From assembly GCF_042653205.1 (NCBI RefSeq), contig NZ_JBHSHY010000017.1:1-64000 (forward strand): 64,000 nt of DNA. The letters run 5' to 3'. Shown here piece by piece: positions 15,444 to 24,174 of this stretch; the stretch's first letter is position 1; each line of letters begins with the position of its first letter. The stretch is from Paenibacillus_Z sp042653205 (lineage in GTDB: Bacteria; Bacillota; Bacilli; Paenibacillales; Paenibacillaceae). The notes beneath the pieces are model-generated. The model did not search any database and was not told the DNA's origin. It saw nothing but the letters and a program-made list of their open reading frames with translations. The position numbers and the translations under genes were made by a program.

Positions 15444-16316
15444 TCAGGCTTCGTTCCACAGCGCGCGGAGGTTGTCCATCGCGATGCGCGAGGCCCGCTT
15501 GCATTCCTCCATGCCCTCGAACTCGACCGTGATATTTCCGTCGTAGCCGGACTGCTTGATCAGCTTGACGATGCGGCGCAGCGGGATCTCGCCATGCCCG
15601 ACGATCGCGCCGCGCAGGTAATTGCCGTTGCTCGTGCGGAACCAGTCCCCGCCGCCTGGCGGCTCGTCGAACGGCCGGAAGTAAAAATCCTTGAAGTGGA
15701 CCAGCGACGCGTAAGGGAGATTCTTCATGACGCCGATGACGGGATTCTCGTCCACGCACATGAAATTGCCGACGTCGAGCGTCGTCTTGAAGTTCGGGCG
15801 GTCCACCGCCAGCAATACCCGCTGCACGCGGTCGCTCGCCTGCACGCTGAAGCCGTGGTTCTCGATCGTCGTCGTGATGCCGAACTGCGCCGCGTAGTCG
15901 GCGATGATCCGGCTGCCCTTGACGATGAGCGGCAGGCTCTCCTCGAACCAGCCGATCGTCATCTGCGCCGGCTCGATCGTGAAGGCCGTCACGTCGTGGC
16001 GCATATGCTTCATGCCGAGCCGATGCACGAGATCGACGTGCGCCTTCACGCGGGCCATCTCGGCCTCGAACGCTTCTTCGTCCGGCTGCACGAAGTTCGC
16101 CGGCATGGAATAGTTTGACAGTTCAATGCCGGCCGCCTTCGCCCGCTCGCGGACCGCGTCCGCCAATTCGGGGTTGTCGACGAGGGTGAAGCCGTACGGC
16201 ACCATCTCCATATGCTCCCCGCCATTCTCGGCGATCCAGTCGATCGCGTCCAGCACCGTCATCTCCCCGGCCTTCAGCGCATTCAGGAGGCTGTACGTGC
16301 TCAATCCGATTTTCAT
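15444..16316 (-). CDS. Sugar phosphate isomerase/epimerase, TIM-barrel (xylose isomerase-like)
   Basis: This 290-aa cytosolic protein is of the AP_endonuc_2 fold. Typical metal-ligand positions are visible: Glu in TTIENHGFSV, Asp in LDVGNFMC, His in SLVHFKDFY and a C-terminal Glu in NITVEFEGMEE. Relatives are ketose 3-epimerases, inosose dehydratases and hydroxypyruvate isomerases. The exact substrate is not evident. Its divergent neighbour is an enolase-superfamily dehydratase, which argues for a role in sugar-acid or ketose catabolism. Confidence 0.82.
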   Translation of the reverse strand: MKIGLSTYSLLNALKAGEMTVLDAIDWIAENGGEHMEMVPYGFTLVDNPELADAVRERAKAAGIELSNYSMPANFVQPDEEAFEAEMARVKAHVDLVHRLGMKHMRHDVTAFTIEPAQMTIGWFEESLPLIVKGSRIIADYAAQFGITTTIENHGFSVQASDRVQRVLLAVDRPNFKTTLDVGNFMCVDENPVIGVMKNLPYASLVHFKDFYFRPFDEPPGGGDWFRTSNGNYLRGAIVGHGEIPLRRIVKLIKQSGYDGNITVEFEGMEECKRASRIAMDNLRALWNEA

Positions 16317-16550
16317 CTGCGTTCCCGCCTTTCCTCTATCGATTCGCCTCTTATTCTAGCACGCGATCGTCCGCCGTCCCACTGCAAAATGCCGCCGCGC
16401 CGCACCGCCTGCCCCGGGCCGAGAAACGAAACGGGAAAATCAAACGAAAAATCAAACGAAATCATAACTTTACGGCATCGCCCCTTTGCCTCCGGTTCAC
16501 TAAGATGAAGAGGAAAACGGGAATCCAACGACCGAAGGGGGCATCCATGC

Positions 16551-17936
16551 ATGAACGAGCAAACGTACGAGGAAACGCTGGCGCACGTGAGCGGGCATTC
16601 GAAGCCGTCGGAGCTCCGCATCACCGATATCCGGTTCGCCGACATCGTCGGCGCGCCGTTTCACAGCAGCCTGATCAAAGTCTACACGAACCAAGGCCTG
16701 GTCGGCTTCGGCGAGGTGCGCGACGGCGCGGACAAGGTGTACGCCCAGCTGCTCAAAGGCCGGCTGCTCGGCGAAAATCCGTGCAGCGTCGACAAGCTGT
16801 TTCGCCGGATCAAGCAGTTCGGCGGCCATGCGCGCCAAGGCGGCGGCGTGAGCGGCATCGAGATCGCGCTGTGGGATCTCGCGGGCAAAGCCTACGGCGT
16901 GCCCGTCTACCAGATGCTCGGCGGCCGGTTCCGCGACCGGATCCGCATGTACTGCGACACGGACGTCGTCGATAAGGCGACGGGCACGGCGATGGGCGTG
17001 GCGCTGAAGAAGCGGATGGACGACGGCTTTACGTTTCTGAAGATGGACCTCGGCATCGGCCAGCTGATCCACGAGCCCGGCACGCTGAGCGCGCCGCTCG
17101 GCTTCCTCGAGGAGATGCGCGCGAGGTCCCGCGACCGGTACCGGAAGGATGCCGGCGGCCTGACCGACGCCGAACGCCGGCAGATCGTCAACCGCCACTA
17201 CGACATCTCCAACATTCCGCATCCTTTTACCGGCATCCATGTGACGGAGAAGGGGCTGGACATGCTGGAGCAGTACGTAGCAGACGTGCGCGCGGTCATC
17301 GGCGGCCAGGTGCCGCTCGCCATCGACCATTTCGGCCATATCGGCCTGGAGGACTGCATCAAGCTCGGCCGCCGCATCGACAAGTTCAACCTGGCGTGGA
17401 TGGAAGACATGATTCCGTGGCAGTACACGGAGCAGTACGCGCGACTGGCGCGCGCGGTGACGACGCCGGTCTGCACGGGCGAGGACATCTACCTCAAGGA
17501 GAACTTCCGGCCGCTGCTCGAAGCCGGCGGCGTCTCCGTCATCCATCCCGACGTGCTGACGGCGGGCGGCATTCTGGAGACGAAGAAAATCGGCGACATG
17601 GCGCAGGACTACGGCGTCGCGATGGCCATTCACATGGCGGAAAGCCCGATCGCCTGCCTCGCGGCGGCGCATGTGGCGGCGGCGACGGAAAATTTCCTCG
17701 CCCTCGAGTACCATTCCTGCGAGGTCGACTGGTGGGACGACATCGTCGTCGGGAGCCGGCTGCCGAAGAAGCTGGTGCAGGGCGGCTTCATCGAGGTCAG
17801 CGACGCGCCCGGTCTCGGCATCGACGACCTGAACGACGAGGTGCTCGCGGCGCATCTGCATCCCGACGTGCCGGGCTTGTGGGAGTCGACGGACCAGTGG
17901 AACAAGTACCATTCCAACGACCGGCTCTGGAGCTGA
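16551..17936 (+). CDS. Enolase-superfamily (mandelate racemase/muconate lactonizing) sugar-acid dehydratase
   Basis: This is a 461-aa protein of the MR/MLE family. The N-terminal capping domain (about 20-130) precedes the barrel with FLKMDLG (Lys), AIDHFGH, WMEDMIPW and TGEDIY (three acidic metal ligands), a conserved HPDVLTAGG and the later AIHMAES. Length and motifs suit acid-sugar dehydratases related to mannonate/galactonate dehydratases; the substrate is unassigned. AAGGGGG precedes the ATG. The gene is divergent from the TIM-barrel isomerase and convergent with the uxuA operon, so two unrelated dehydratases sit in one locus. Confidence 0.87.
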   Translation: MNEQTYEETLAHVSGHSKPSELRITDIRFADIVGAPFHSSLIKVYTNQGLVGFGEVRDGADKVYAQLLKGRLLGENPCSVDKLFRRIKQFGGHARQGGGVSGIEIALWDLAGKAYGVPVYQMLGGRFRDRIRMYCDTDVVDKATGTAMGVALKKRMDDGFTFLKMDLGIGQLIHEPGTLSAPLGFLEEMRARSRDRYRKDAGGLTDAERRQIVNRHYDISNIPHPFTGIHVTEKGLDMLEQYVADVRAVIGGQVPLAIDHFGHIGLEDCIKLGRRIDKFNLAWMEDMIPWQYTEQYARLARAVTTPVCTGEDIYLKENFRPLLEAGGVSVIHPDVLTAGGILETKKIGDMAQDYGVAMAIHMAESPIACLAAAHVAAATENFLALEYHSCEVDWWDDIVVGSRLPKKLVQGGFIEVSDAPGLGIDDLNDEVLAAHLHPDVPGLWESTDQWNKYHSNDRLWS

Positions 17937-17975
17937 GCCGGCGCGCGCGCAAGGCAAGCAGGCAAGAGCAGGCAA

Positions 17976-18010
17976 GGACCCTCTTCCCGTTCGGAAGGGG
18001 GTTCTTGCCT
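17976..18010 (+). terminator. Terminator-like hairpin after the MR/MLE gene
   Basis: GGACCCTCTTCC pairs with GGAAGGGGGTTC through two G-U pairs around a short loop, followed by TTGCCTTTG. It lies 40 bp past the dehydratase stop. Confidence 0.6.
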
Positions 18011-18199
18011 TTGCCATTGGCTGCCCGCCCGCGCCGAACCGTACGGCAGCCGAGCCGGAATCCGGCTCTCCGGAGCAGCCAGGCAGCGCATGGAAGCGGC
18101 CCATACGGCCGGCGCGGATATCCGGCCATTGACCATGGTAAGTCCCATGCGTTACCATTTACAGGAACTGGAAAACAAGGAGAAAGGAGTGAATGCGTT

Positions 18200-18490
18200 A
18201 TGACGGGTTCTCGAGCGTTGAGATGGACGACCGGGGTATGCGAGCTGCTGCTGGCGATTCCCCTATTGAGCGCCGTGATCATCATCGGAACGAGCTATGC
18301 GCCGCTCTTCATCATGTTCGTGCTGCATCTGATCGCGCTGGGGCTCTCGATCCAGAACCGCGAAGCCAAGTACGGCTCGGTCATGGGGCTGATCACGTGC
18401 GTCCTGGGCTGGATTCCGTTCCTTGGCTGGCTCCTCCATCTGGTCACCGGCATTCTGCTCCTGGTCAGCGCGGCCAAACGCGAAAGGTAG
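18200..18490 (+). CDS. Small integral membrane protein, 96 aa
   Basis: Three hydrophobic helices are visible (about 13-30, 33-50 and 60-90: ELLLAIPLLSAVIIIG, FIMFVLHLIALGLS, VMGLITCVLGWIPFLGWLLH), with a basic C-terminus (AAKRER). AAAGGAG precedes the ATG. The layout recalls small DUF4870/YrhC-like membrane proteins of Bacillales, but I cannot name the family. Hairpins flank it on both sides, so it is probably a single-gene unit. Confidence 0.7.
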   Translation: MTGSRALRWTTGVCELLLAIPLLSAVIIIGTSYAPLFIMFVLHLIALGLSIQNREAKYGSVMGLITCVLGWIPFLGWLLHLVTGILLLVSAAKRER

Positions 18491-18543
18491 CGCGCGGACC
18501 GGGAGCCGGGAGACGATACAGCCGGGGACTCTGCTCCACGCAC

Positions 18544-18595
18544 AGGACGATCCCCGGGTCGAGCGCGCCGTCCGCGCCGATCCGGGGATCGTCCT
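18544..18595. terminator. Long inverted repeat between convergent genes
   Basis: Perfect 14-bp arms AGGACGATCCCCGG/CCGGGGATCGTCCT flank a 24-nt loop, between the membrane protein (+) and uxuA (-). The T-tracts are weak on both strands. It probably serves as a shared terminator. Confidence 0.6.
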
Positions 18596-18650
18596 TCGTT
18601 CGTCTATGGCCGCATGCCGCGGCTTCCCTTCCCGCCTGCGGCCCCTCGCT

Positions 18651-19613
18651 TCAGCCGGCCGAAGCGGCTTCCATCAAGCCGTTGATGTACCCGATGCCGT
18701 AGAGCCGGCCGAGCAGCTCGTAGCCCGGATTGCCGTTATCCTCGCCGGCCATCGTCGGGACGTGGTCCGGCCGCGCCGGTCCGCGGTAGCCGACCTCGTA
18801 GTACGTCCGCATCGCTTCGAGCATGTTCGTCTTCCCGTTGTCGTGGAACGTCTCCTCGAACTTCTCCGCCGTGCCCTTCACGTCGCGGAAGTGGACGAAG
18901 AACAGCTTATCCTGCTTGGCGAACTCGCGGATGACCCGCGGGATGTCGTCGCCGGCCGTCGCCAGCGTGCCCTGGCACAGCGTGATGCCGTTGTACGGGC
19001 TCGGCACGAGGTCGATCGCGCGCTGCAGCGCGGCCGCGCTGCGCAAAATGCGCGACACCCCGCGAATCGGCGTGACCGGAGGATCGTCCGGGTGCAGCGC
19101 CAGCTTCACCTTCGCCTCCTCGGCGACGGGCACGATCCGCTCCATGAAGTAATGCAGGTTCTCCCACAGCCGCTCCTCCGTCACGATGCCCGCTTCCGTC
19201 AGCGGCGCGTTCTGCATCAGGCTGTGATCGTAGCTCGAGACCAGCGCCCCGCCGCGCGACACCGTCGTCGTGGACGTGCGGAACCAGTTGAACTGCGCCA
19301 TGAAGTTGTAGCAGAGCACCGGGATGCCGGCCGCCCCCATATTGATCAGGAACTTCTGGAAGGTCTCGATCTCTTCGTCGCGGCCCTCCGTGCCGAGCTT
19401 GATGCAATTGCTCGGGGGCATCGATTCGATGACGAGCAGCTCCAGGCCGTGATCGGCGTACCGCTGCTTCATCCGCACGAGCGGCATCAGATCCCAAGGC
19501 TTCTCCTTCGTCTCCTCCCAGGGCAGGCCTCCGACCGCGTAATTCACGTTCATCTGCTTCGCCAGCTGCCACAGCCGGGACGGCTGCGACGAGAAAAATT
19601 CCGCAAGCTGCAT
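18651..19613 (-). CDS. uxuA: Mannonate dehydratase (UxuA type)
   Basis: This 320-aa enzyme is predicted to dehydrate D-mannonate to 2-keto-3-deoxygluconate in hexuronate catabolism. UxuA signatures are present: LCYNFMAQFNW, LALHPDDPP, TLCQGTL, FVHFRDVKG and the C-terminal RPDHVPTMAGE, which contribute the metal site (Cys/His/Asp). It is the last gene of an operon after the carbohydrate ABC importer and is 72 bp from the binding-protein gene. It is somewhat shorter than the E. coli-type enzyme, as is common in Firmicutes and Actinobacteria. Confidence 0.92.
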   Translation of the reverse strand: MQLAEFFSSQPSRLWQLAKQMNVNYAVGGLPWEETKEKPWDLMPLVRMKQRYADHGLELLVIESMPPSNCIKLGTEGRDEEIETFQKFLINMGAAGIPVLCYNFMAQFNWFRTSTTTVSRGGALVSSYDHSLMQNAPLTEAGIVTEERLWENLHYFMERIVPVAEEAKVKLALHPDDPPVTPIRGVSRILRSAAALQRAIDLVPSPYNGITLCQGTLATAGDDIPRVIREFAKQDKLFFVHFRDVKGTAEKFEETFHDNGKTNMLEAMRTYYEVGYRGPARPDHVPTMAGEDNGNPGYELLGRLYGIGYINGLMEAASAG

Positions 19614-19685
19614 AGCACACTAGCTCCCTTCGTTTAGTATCCGCCATCTTCCATCGGCCTGCCGCCGCTTCGGCCGAGGCCCGTC

Positions 19686-21017
19686 TTACGAGCCGGCCTT
19701 CGCCGCCAGCTCCGTGCCCATCTTGTTGATTTTATCGTACGCCGCTTCGATCGACTGCTGCCCGTACGTCACCGCCTGCATTTCCTTGTTATACGTATCC
19801 ACCCATTCCGAGAAGCCCGCCGCGGCGGAATAGAACGGCAGCGCCTTCTCCACCGAGAGGTCGTAAATTTCCTTGCCGAGCTTGTCTTTCTGCGCGAGCG
19901 TCGGCTCGAGCTCCTTGTAGATCTCCGGATTGATCGGAATGCCGCGGGTCAGGCCGAGCGTCTTACCCGCCTCCTTGTCGGTAATGAACCATTTCACAAA
20001 ACGCTTCGCCTCGTCCTTATTCTTGGAGTTCGCGCTGACGCTCAGGAAGATCGTCGACTGCGCCCAGCCGCCGCCGGAAGGACCCGTCGGCATGTTGACG
20101 ACGCCGACCTTGCCGGGCATGAGCTGCTCCAGGGCGCTGACCGAGCCGGTCGTGGCGCCGCGGGTCATGACCACGCCGGATGCCATCGGATCGGCCTGCG
20201 GGTCGTTCTCGAGGAAGGCGGCCGCCTTCTCCGCCGGCGGCACGATCTTATTCTTGCGGAAGTCCGCGTACGTCTCGTAGAACTGCATGAACAGGTCTTT
20301 GTCGAGCGTGAACGTCTTGCCCCCGTCGGCCATGACCGGCGGCTTGCCCATCGACGTCTGGTACATATTGAACCCGTCCCAGGACGTCGTGTCGCCGATC
20401 GGGTACTTGCCCTCCGGCAGCTTCGCGCGGGCGTCCCTGGCCCATTGGAAATACTCGTCGTACGTCCAGTTCTGCTGCGGAAGCGGAATGCCGTACTGCT
20501 CCAGCTCCGTCTTGTTGAACGCGATGCCGGCGGCATTCTGGCTGAGCGGGATGCCGTACAGCTTGCCGCCGATCTTCAAGTTCTCCACGACCTTCGGATC
20601 GACGATGCCGCTTAAGTCGACGTCGGACAGATCCTCCAGCTGCCCGCGCGACACGTATTCCTGAATGTACGCCGCGTCCATCTGCAGCACGTCCGGGATC
20701 GACTTGGACGCCGCCAGCGTCGGCAGCTTCTGCCAGTACGCGTCCCAGGCCATGAACTCGGGCTTGAAGCTCACGTTCGGAAACTGCTTCGCGTACAGCT
20801 CGAGCGCGCTCTTGGTCGCCGTATGGCGCTCGTCCGGGCCCCACCACATCATGCCCAGCGTGACTTTGGCCGCGGGCTTCGTCTCCCCGCCGTTATCGTC
20901 CGCGCCGGCGTTATCGTTCCCCTCGCCGCTGTTCCCTCCTCCGCTGCCGCACGCCGTCGCCGCAAGCAGCAGCGTCAGCCCCGTTAGTAGCAGTGCCGCC
21001 GGCTTTCTTCTTCTCAT
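19686..21017 (-). CDS. ABC transporter extracellular sugar-binding lipoprotein
   Basis: This is a 443-aa family 1 solute-binding protein. The signal peptide ends in a lipobox (LLAATAC), with a Gly/Asn-rich tether. The ATG at 21017 is preferred, with AGAGGGGA about 9 nt upstream; GTG at 21020 is possible. It captures a sugar or oligosaccharide, possibly a uronate given the uxuA gene downstream. It follows the two permease genes in the same operon; no ATPase is encoded, so a shared MsmX-type ATPase is expected. Confidence 0.92.
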   Translation of the reverse strand: MRRRKPAALLLTGLTLLLAATACGSGGGNSGEGNDNAGADDNGGETKPAAKVTLGMMWWGPDERHTATKSALELYAKQFPNVSFKPEFMAWDAYWQKLPTLAASKSIPDVLQMDAAYIQEYVSRGQLEDLSDVDLSGIVDPKVVENLKIGGKLYGIPLSQNAAGIAFNKTELEQYGIPLPQQNWTYDEYFQWARDARAKLPEGKYPIGDTTSWDGFNMYQTSMGKPPVMADGGKTFTLDKDLFMQFYETYADFRKNKIVPPAEKAAAFLENDPQADPMASGVVMTRGATTGSVSALEQLMPGKVGVVNMPTGPSGGGWAQSTIFLSVSANSKNKDEAKRFVKWFITDKEAGKTLGLTRGIPINPEIYKELEPTLAQKDKLGKEIYDLSVEKALPFYSAAAGFSEWVDTYNKEMQAVTYGQQSIEAAYDKINKMGTELAAKAGS

Positions 21018-21054
21018 CACTCGCAATCCCCTCTCTTGATCGTGTATTGGACCG

Positions 21055-21882
21055 TTAGCCTTTCAGCCCGGTCGTGGCGATGCCTTCGACGAAATACTTC
21101 TGCGCGAACAGGAAGATCAGGACGGAAGGCGTAATGGACAACAGCGACATCGCGAGCAGCTGCCCCCATTGAATGTCGAACTGGTCGATGAACATGCGCA
21201 GCGCGAGTCCGACGGTGAATTTGTCGACGGAGCTGATGTACAGCACTTGCGCGAAGAAGTCGTCCCAGCTCCAGATGAACGTGAAGATCGCGACCGTCAC
21301 GAGCGCGGGCTTGATGAGCGGCAGCACGATCCGGAAGAAGATGCCGTACACGGACGTGCCGTCGATCTTCGCCGCCTCGTCCAGATCGCGGGGGATGCCG
21401 CGGATGAACTGCACGAGCAGGAAGATGAAGAACGCCCCGCCGCCGAAGAAATGCGGCAGCACGAGCGGCACGTAGCTGTCCACCCAGCCCAGCTTATTGA
21501 ACAGGATATATTGCGGCACCACGGTCACCTGGCCGGGCAGCATCATGGTGAGCAGCAATATCGAGAACCAGAAGCCCCGCAGCTTGAACCGCAGCCGGCT
21601 GAAGCCGTAGGCGACGAGCGCGGCGGTGAAGACGCCGCCGGTGACGTTGCCGAGCTCCATCAGCAGCGTGTTGCCGAAGAAGTGCGCGAACGTGTAGTCC
21701 CCGGAGAAGTGCCAGCCCTTGCTGTAGTTCTCCCACATCGGCGTTGCCGGCCAGAGCGTCGGCAGGCTGAGCTCCGCCGTCTTCTTCAGCGACGCCCCGA
21801 CCCACCAGATGACCGGATACAGCATCAGGAGGGAGAAGAGCGCCAGGAACAGATGATTGAGCTTGCTGCGAGACGCGTTCAT
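21055..21882 (-). CDS. Carbohydrate ABC transporter permease (MalG type)
   Basis: This 275-aa protein has six predicted membrane helices and the EAA loop for ATPase contact (LDEAAKIDGTSVYGIFFRIV). The start at 21882 has GGAGG upstream and overlaps the previous gene's stop in an ATGA junction. It pairs with the MalF-type permease to import the substrate of the downstream binding protein. Confidence 0.93.
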   Translation of the reverse strand: MNASRSKLNHLFLALFSLLMLYPVIWWVGASLKKTAELSLPTLWPATPMWENYSKGWHFSGDYTFAHFFGNTLLMELGNVTGGVFTAALVAYGFSRLRFKLRGFWFSILLLTMMLPGQVTVVPQYILFNKLGWVDSYVPLVLPHFFGGGAFFIFLLVQFIRGIPRDLDEAAKIDGTSVYGIFFRIVLPLIKPALVTVAIFTFIWSWDDFFAQVLYISSVDKFTVGLALRMFIDQFDIQWGQLLAMSLLSITPSVLIFLFAQKYFVEGIATTGLKG

Positions 21883-22844
21883 CCGCTCTTCCCTCCCGTT
21901 CCGTCCGACTCGTAGAACACCCAATAACGCGAAGCCAAAAAATTCAGCGCCGTCAGCGCGGCCACGATGAAGAGCAGAATCCACGCCAGCGCGGAGGCGT
22001 AGCCCATCTGGTAATGCTTGAACGCCTTGTCATAGAGGTACAGCGCGTAGACGTACGTGGAATTGATCGGGCCGCCCTTCGTGATGATGAACGCCGAGGT
22101 GAAGGTTTGGAACGAGCCGATGATGCCGAGCACGAGGTTGAAGAACATGACCGGCGACAGCATGGGCAGCGTGATGGCGACGAACTTGCGGAAGCGGCCG
22201 GCGCCGTCGACCGCGGCGGACTCGTACAGCTCCTGGGGAATTTGCTTGAGGCCCGCCAGGAAGATGACCATCGTCGAGCCGAACTGCCACGTGTTGAGCA
22301 GGATCAGCGTGCCGAGCGACGTGTCGGGGTTCGAGATCCAGCCGACGCCTTGAATGCCGAACCAGGCGAGCACCTGGTTCACGTACCCGTCGAGGCCGAA
22401 CATGTTGCGCCAGAGCGCGGCCACCGCGATGCTGCCCCCGATCAGCGACGGGAAGTAGATCGCCGTCCGGTAGACGTTCATGCCCCGGATGTTCTTGCTG
22501 AGCGCCATCGCCACGAGCAGCGAGAAGAACAGCTTCAGCGGGACCGAGACGAGCACGAACGTGAAGGTCACGCCGAGCGATTGGACGAAGGTCGCGTCGT
22601 TCGTGAAGATGTTCTTGTAATTGGCCGTTCCCGTCCATACAGGCGCTTCGAGCAGCGAATATTCCGTGAACGACAAATAGAAGGATTGCGCGATGGGCCA
22701 GAGCGTCAGCAGAAAAAAGCCGAGCAGCCACGGGGCTATGAACGTATAACCGGCCAAATTGGTTTCGCCCTTGTTCCTGCGGCGTTTCCCGGGCGCCGTC
22801 ATCGACTCCGCGCCGGGGGCAAGGGATAACGCGTCAGAAGCCAC
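21879..22844 (-). CDS. Carbohydrate ABC transporter permease (MalF type)
   Basis: This is a 321-aa protein with a GTG start preceded by GGAGGAG. A short basic cytosolic N-terminus (GKRRRNKGE) is followed by six membrane helices and the EAA loop ELYESAAVDGAGRFRKF. It is the first gene of the importer-uxuA operon, whose promoter region carries a cre-like site. Confidence 0.93.
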   Translation of the reverse strand: MASDALSLAPGAESMTAPGKRRRNKGETNLAGYTFIAPWLLGFFLLTLWPIAQSFYLSFTEYSLLEAPVWTGTANYKNIFTNDATFVQSLGVTFTFVLVSVPLKLFFSLLVAMALSKNIRGMNVYRTAIYFPSLIGGSIAVAALWRNMFGLDGYVNQVLAWFGIQGVGWISNPDTSLGTLILLNTWQFGSTMVIFLAGLKQIPQELYESAAVDGAGRFRKFVAITLPMLSPVMFFNLVLGIIGSFQTFTSAFIITKGGPINSTYVYALYLYDKAFKHYQMGYASALAWILLFIVAALTALNFLASRYWVFYESDGTGGKSG

Positions 22845-22907
22845 CCCTGTATCTCCTCCTCCGATATTCGAATGAATCGCCCTGCTCCGGGCGCTCCTTA
22901 ACTTTAG

Positions 22908-22921
22908 CGAAAGCGGTTACA
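22908..22921. promoter_or_regulatory. cre-like site (CcpA) upstream of the importer-uxuA operon
   Basis: CGAAAGCGGTTACA matches the Bacillus cre consensus TGWAANCGNTNWCA except for its first base. It is 64 bp upstream of the MalF-type start and just downstream of a -10-like TACAAT (minus strand), a position suited to carbon catabolite repression. Confidence 0.6.
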
Positions 22922-23023
22922 TTGTAAAAGGCGAAGAAATTATGAATTTGTAGGATTATTTTAGCGATTTTTTTCAACCGGCCTCCGCCTCCGCACGGTT
23001 GCCGGTTAGGGGGGAATAATTAT

Positions 23024-23041
23024 GCGTTTCGCGCGAAATGC
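23024..23041. promoter_or_regulatory. Palindrome upstream of the RraA-like gene
   Basis: GCGTTTCGCGCGAAATGC is an 18-bp near-perfect inverted repeat (one mismatched pair) in the 317-bp divergent intergenic region between the importer operon and the RraA-like gene. It is an operator candidate for a local regulator. Apart from this and the cre-like site I see nothing else in 22845-23161. Confidence 0.4.
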
Positions 23042-23161
23042 CGTAAGAATGCCGCATCGACAAACGCCGGGTTGTCCCTAACAATAAAGGCGAGAACCGG
23101 CGGCGCCCGCTGGCCGGCATTGCCGCATGCGCCGTCAAATCGAGGGAATGAGGTGCGCCAG

Positions 23162-24070
23162 ATGAAATTCGACAATCCGGAAGACATCGTCCAGCTTACG
23201 CCGCTCTGGGAAGGGGAACGGTTTCCGAACGGCCGGCCGAAGGTGCCTGCGGACGTGCTGCGGCGGATGCGGAAGATTACGCTCGAGGAAGCGTGGGGTC
23301 CGCTGTGGAACCGGGGCTACGCTTTTCAATTCGAAGGGGATCTCAAAATCGTCCACCCCGATCAAATCATGGTCGGCCGGGCGGTAACGGCCGTCATGGT
23401 GCCGCAGCGCCCCGATCTGCACGAGACGCTGCTGCGCTACGGACACGAGCAGGAAGGCCGCAAGGGCTTCTTCAACCAATGGGTCATCGATTCGCTCGTC
23501 GAGGACGACGTCGCCGTCGTCGACATGTTCGACAAAGTGCATCTCGGCACGTACGTCGGGGGCAACCTGTCGACCGCGATATCGACCCGGACGAAGCGGG
23601 GCGGCGCCGTCATCTGGGGCGGCATCCGGGACAACCAACAGGTGTCCCAGATCGACAACATCAATATCTATTACCGGGGAAGCGATCCGACCGCCATCGC
23701 GGAGGTCACGATGACGGGCATGAACGTGCCGGCGCGCATCGGCAAGGCGATCTGCCTGCCCGGCGACGTCGTGCTCGGCACGCCGGCCGGCGTGATATTC
23801 ATCCCGCCCCACCTGGCGGAGCTGACGGTCGTGCAGGCGGAGAAATCGCAGGTGCGCGACGTCTTCGGCTTCGTCCGGCTCCGGGAAGGCGTCTATACGA
23901 CCGCCCAGATCGACGCGCCGTGGACGACCGCCTTGATGCGGGACTTCGTGACCTGGTTCGAGAGCGATCCGGCCGCGGAGGCGTACCGGCACCTGACGTG
24001 GGAGAAGGAGCTGGAGGACGCGGCGAAGCGGGACGCCGAAGGCGGCAGCCGGCACGACGTGCGCCTGTAG
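23162..24070 (+). CDS. RraA family protein (aldolase/demethylmenaquinone methyltransferase-like fold)
   Basis: This is a 302-aa protein with RraA-family landmarks: VGRAVTAVMVP, GTYVGGNLSTAI, GGAVIWGGIRD (the conserved Arg-Asp) and PGDVVLGTPAGVIFIPP. Family members include 4-hydroxy-4-methyl-2-oxoglutarate aldolases and proteins of unknown role. This one is longer than E. coli RraA and sits opposite a sugar-acid importer operon, so an aldolase or decarboxylase on a keto acid is more likely than RNase regulation. The start at 23162 follows GAGGTG. Confidence 0.78.
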   Translation: MKFDNPEDIVQLTPLWEGERFPNGRPKVPADVLRRMRKITLEEAWGPLWNRGYAFQFEGDLKIVHPDQIMVGRAVTAVMVPQRPDLHETLLRYGHEQEGRKGFFNQWVIDSLVEDDVAVVDMFDKVHLGTYVGGNLSTAISTRTKRGGAVIWGGIRDNQQVSQIDNINIYYRGSDPTAIAEVTMTGMNVPARIGKAICLPGDVVLGTPAGVIFIPPHLAELTVVQAEKSQVRDVFGFVRLREGVYTTAQIDAPWTTALMRDFVTWFESDPAAEAYRHLTWEKELEDAAKRDAEGGSRHDVRL

Positions 24071-24112
24071 CGCAGCGGCCGGGCTGATCCCGGCGGCCGT
24101 GTCGGCACGAGC

Positions 24113-24160
24113 AAAAAAGGACTTCGGAGTTCGGCCGCCGGCCGTTCCGAAGTCCTTTTC
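24113..24160. terminator. Bidirectional intrinsic terminator
   Basis: Perfect 14-bp arms AAAAGGACTTCGGA (24115-24128) and TCCGAAGTCCTTTT (24146-24159) flank a GC-rich loop. T-tracts are available on both strands, and it lies between the convergent RraA-like gene and the AraC gene. Confidence 0.92.
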
Positions 24161-24174
24161 GCCGCTGGCGGCGC

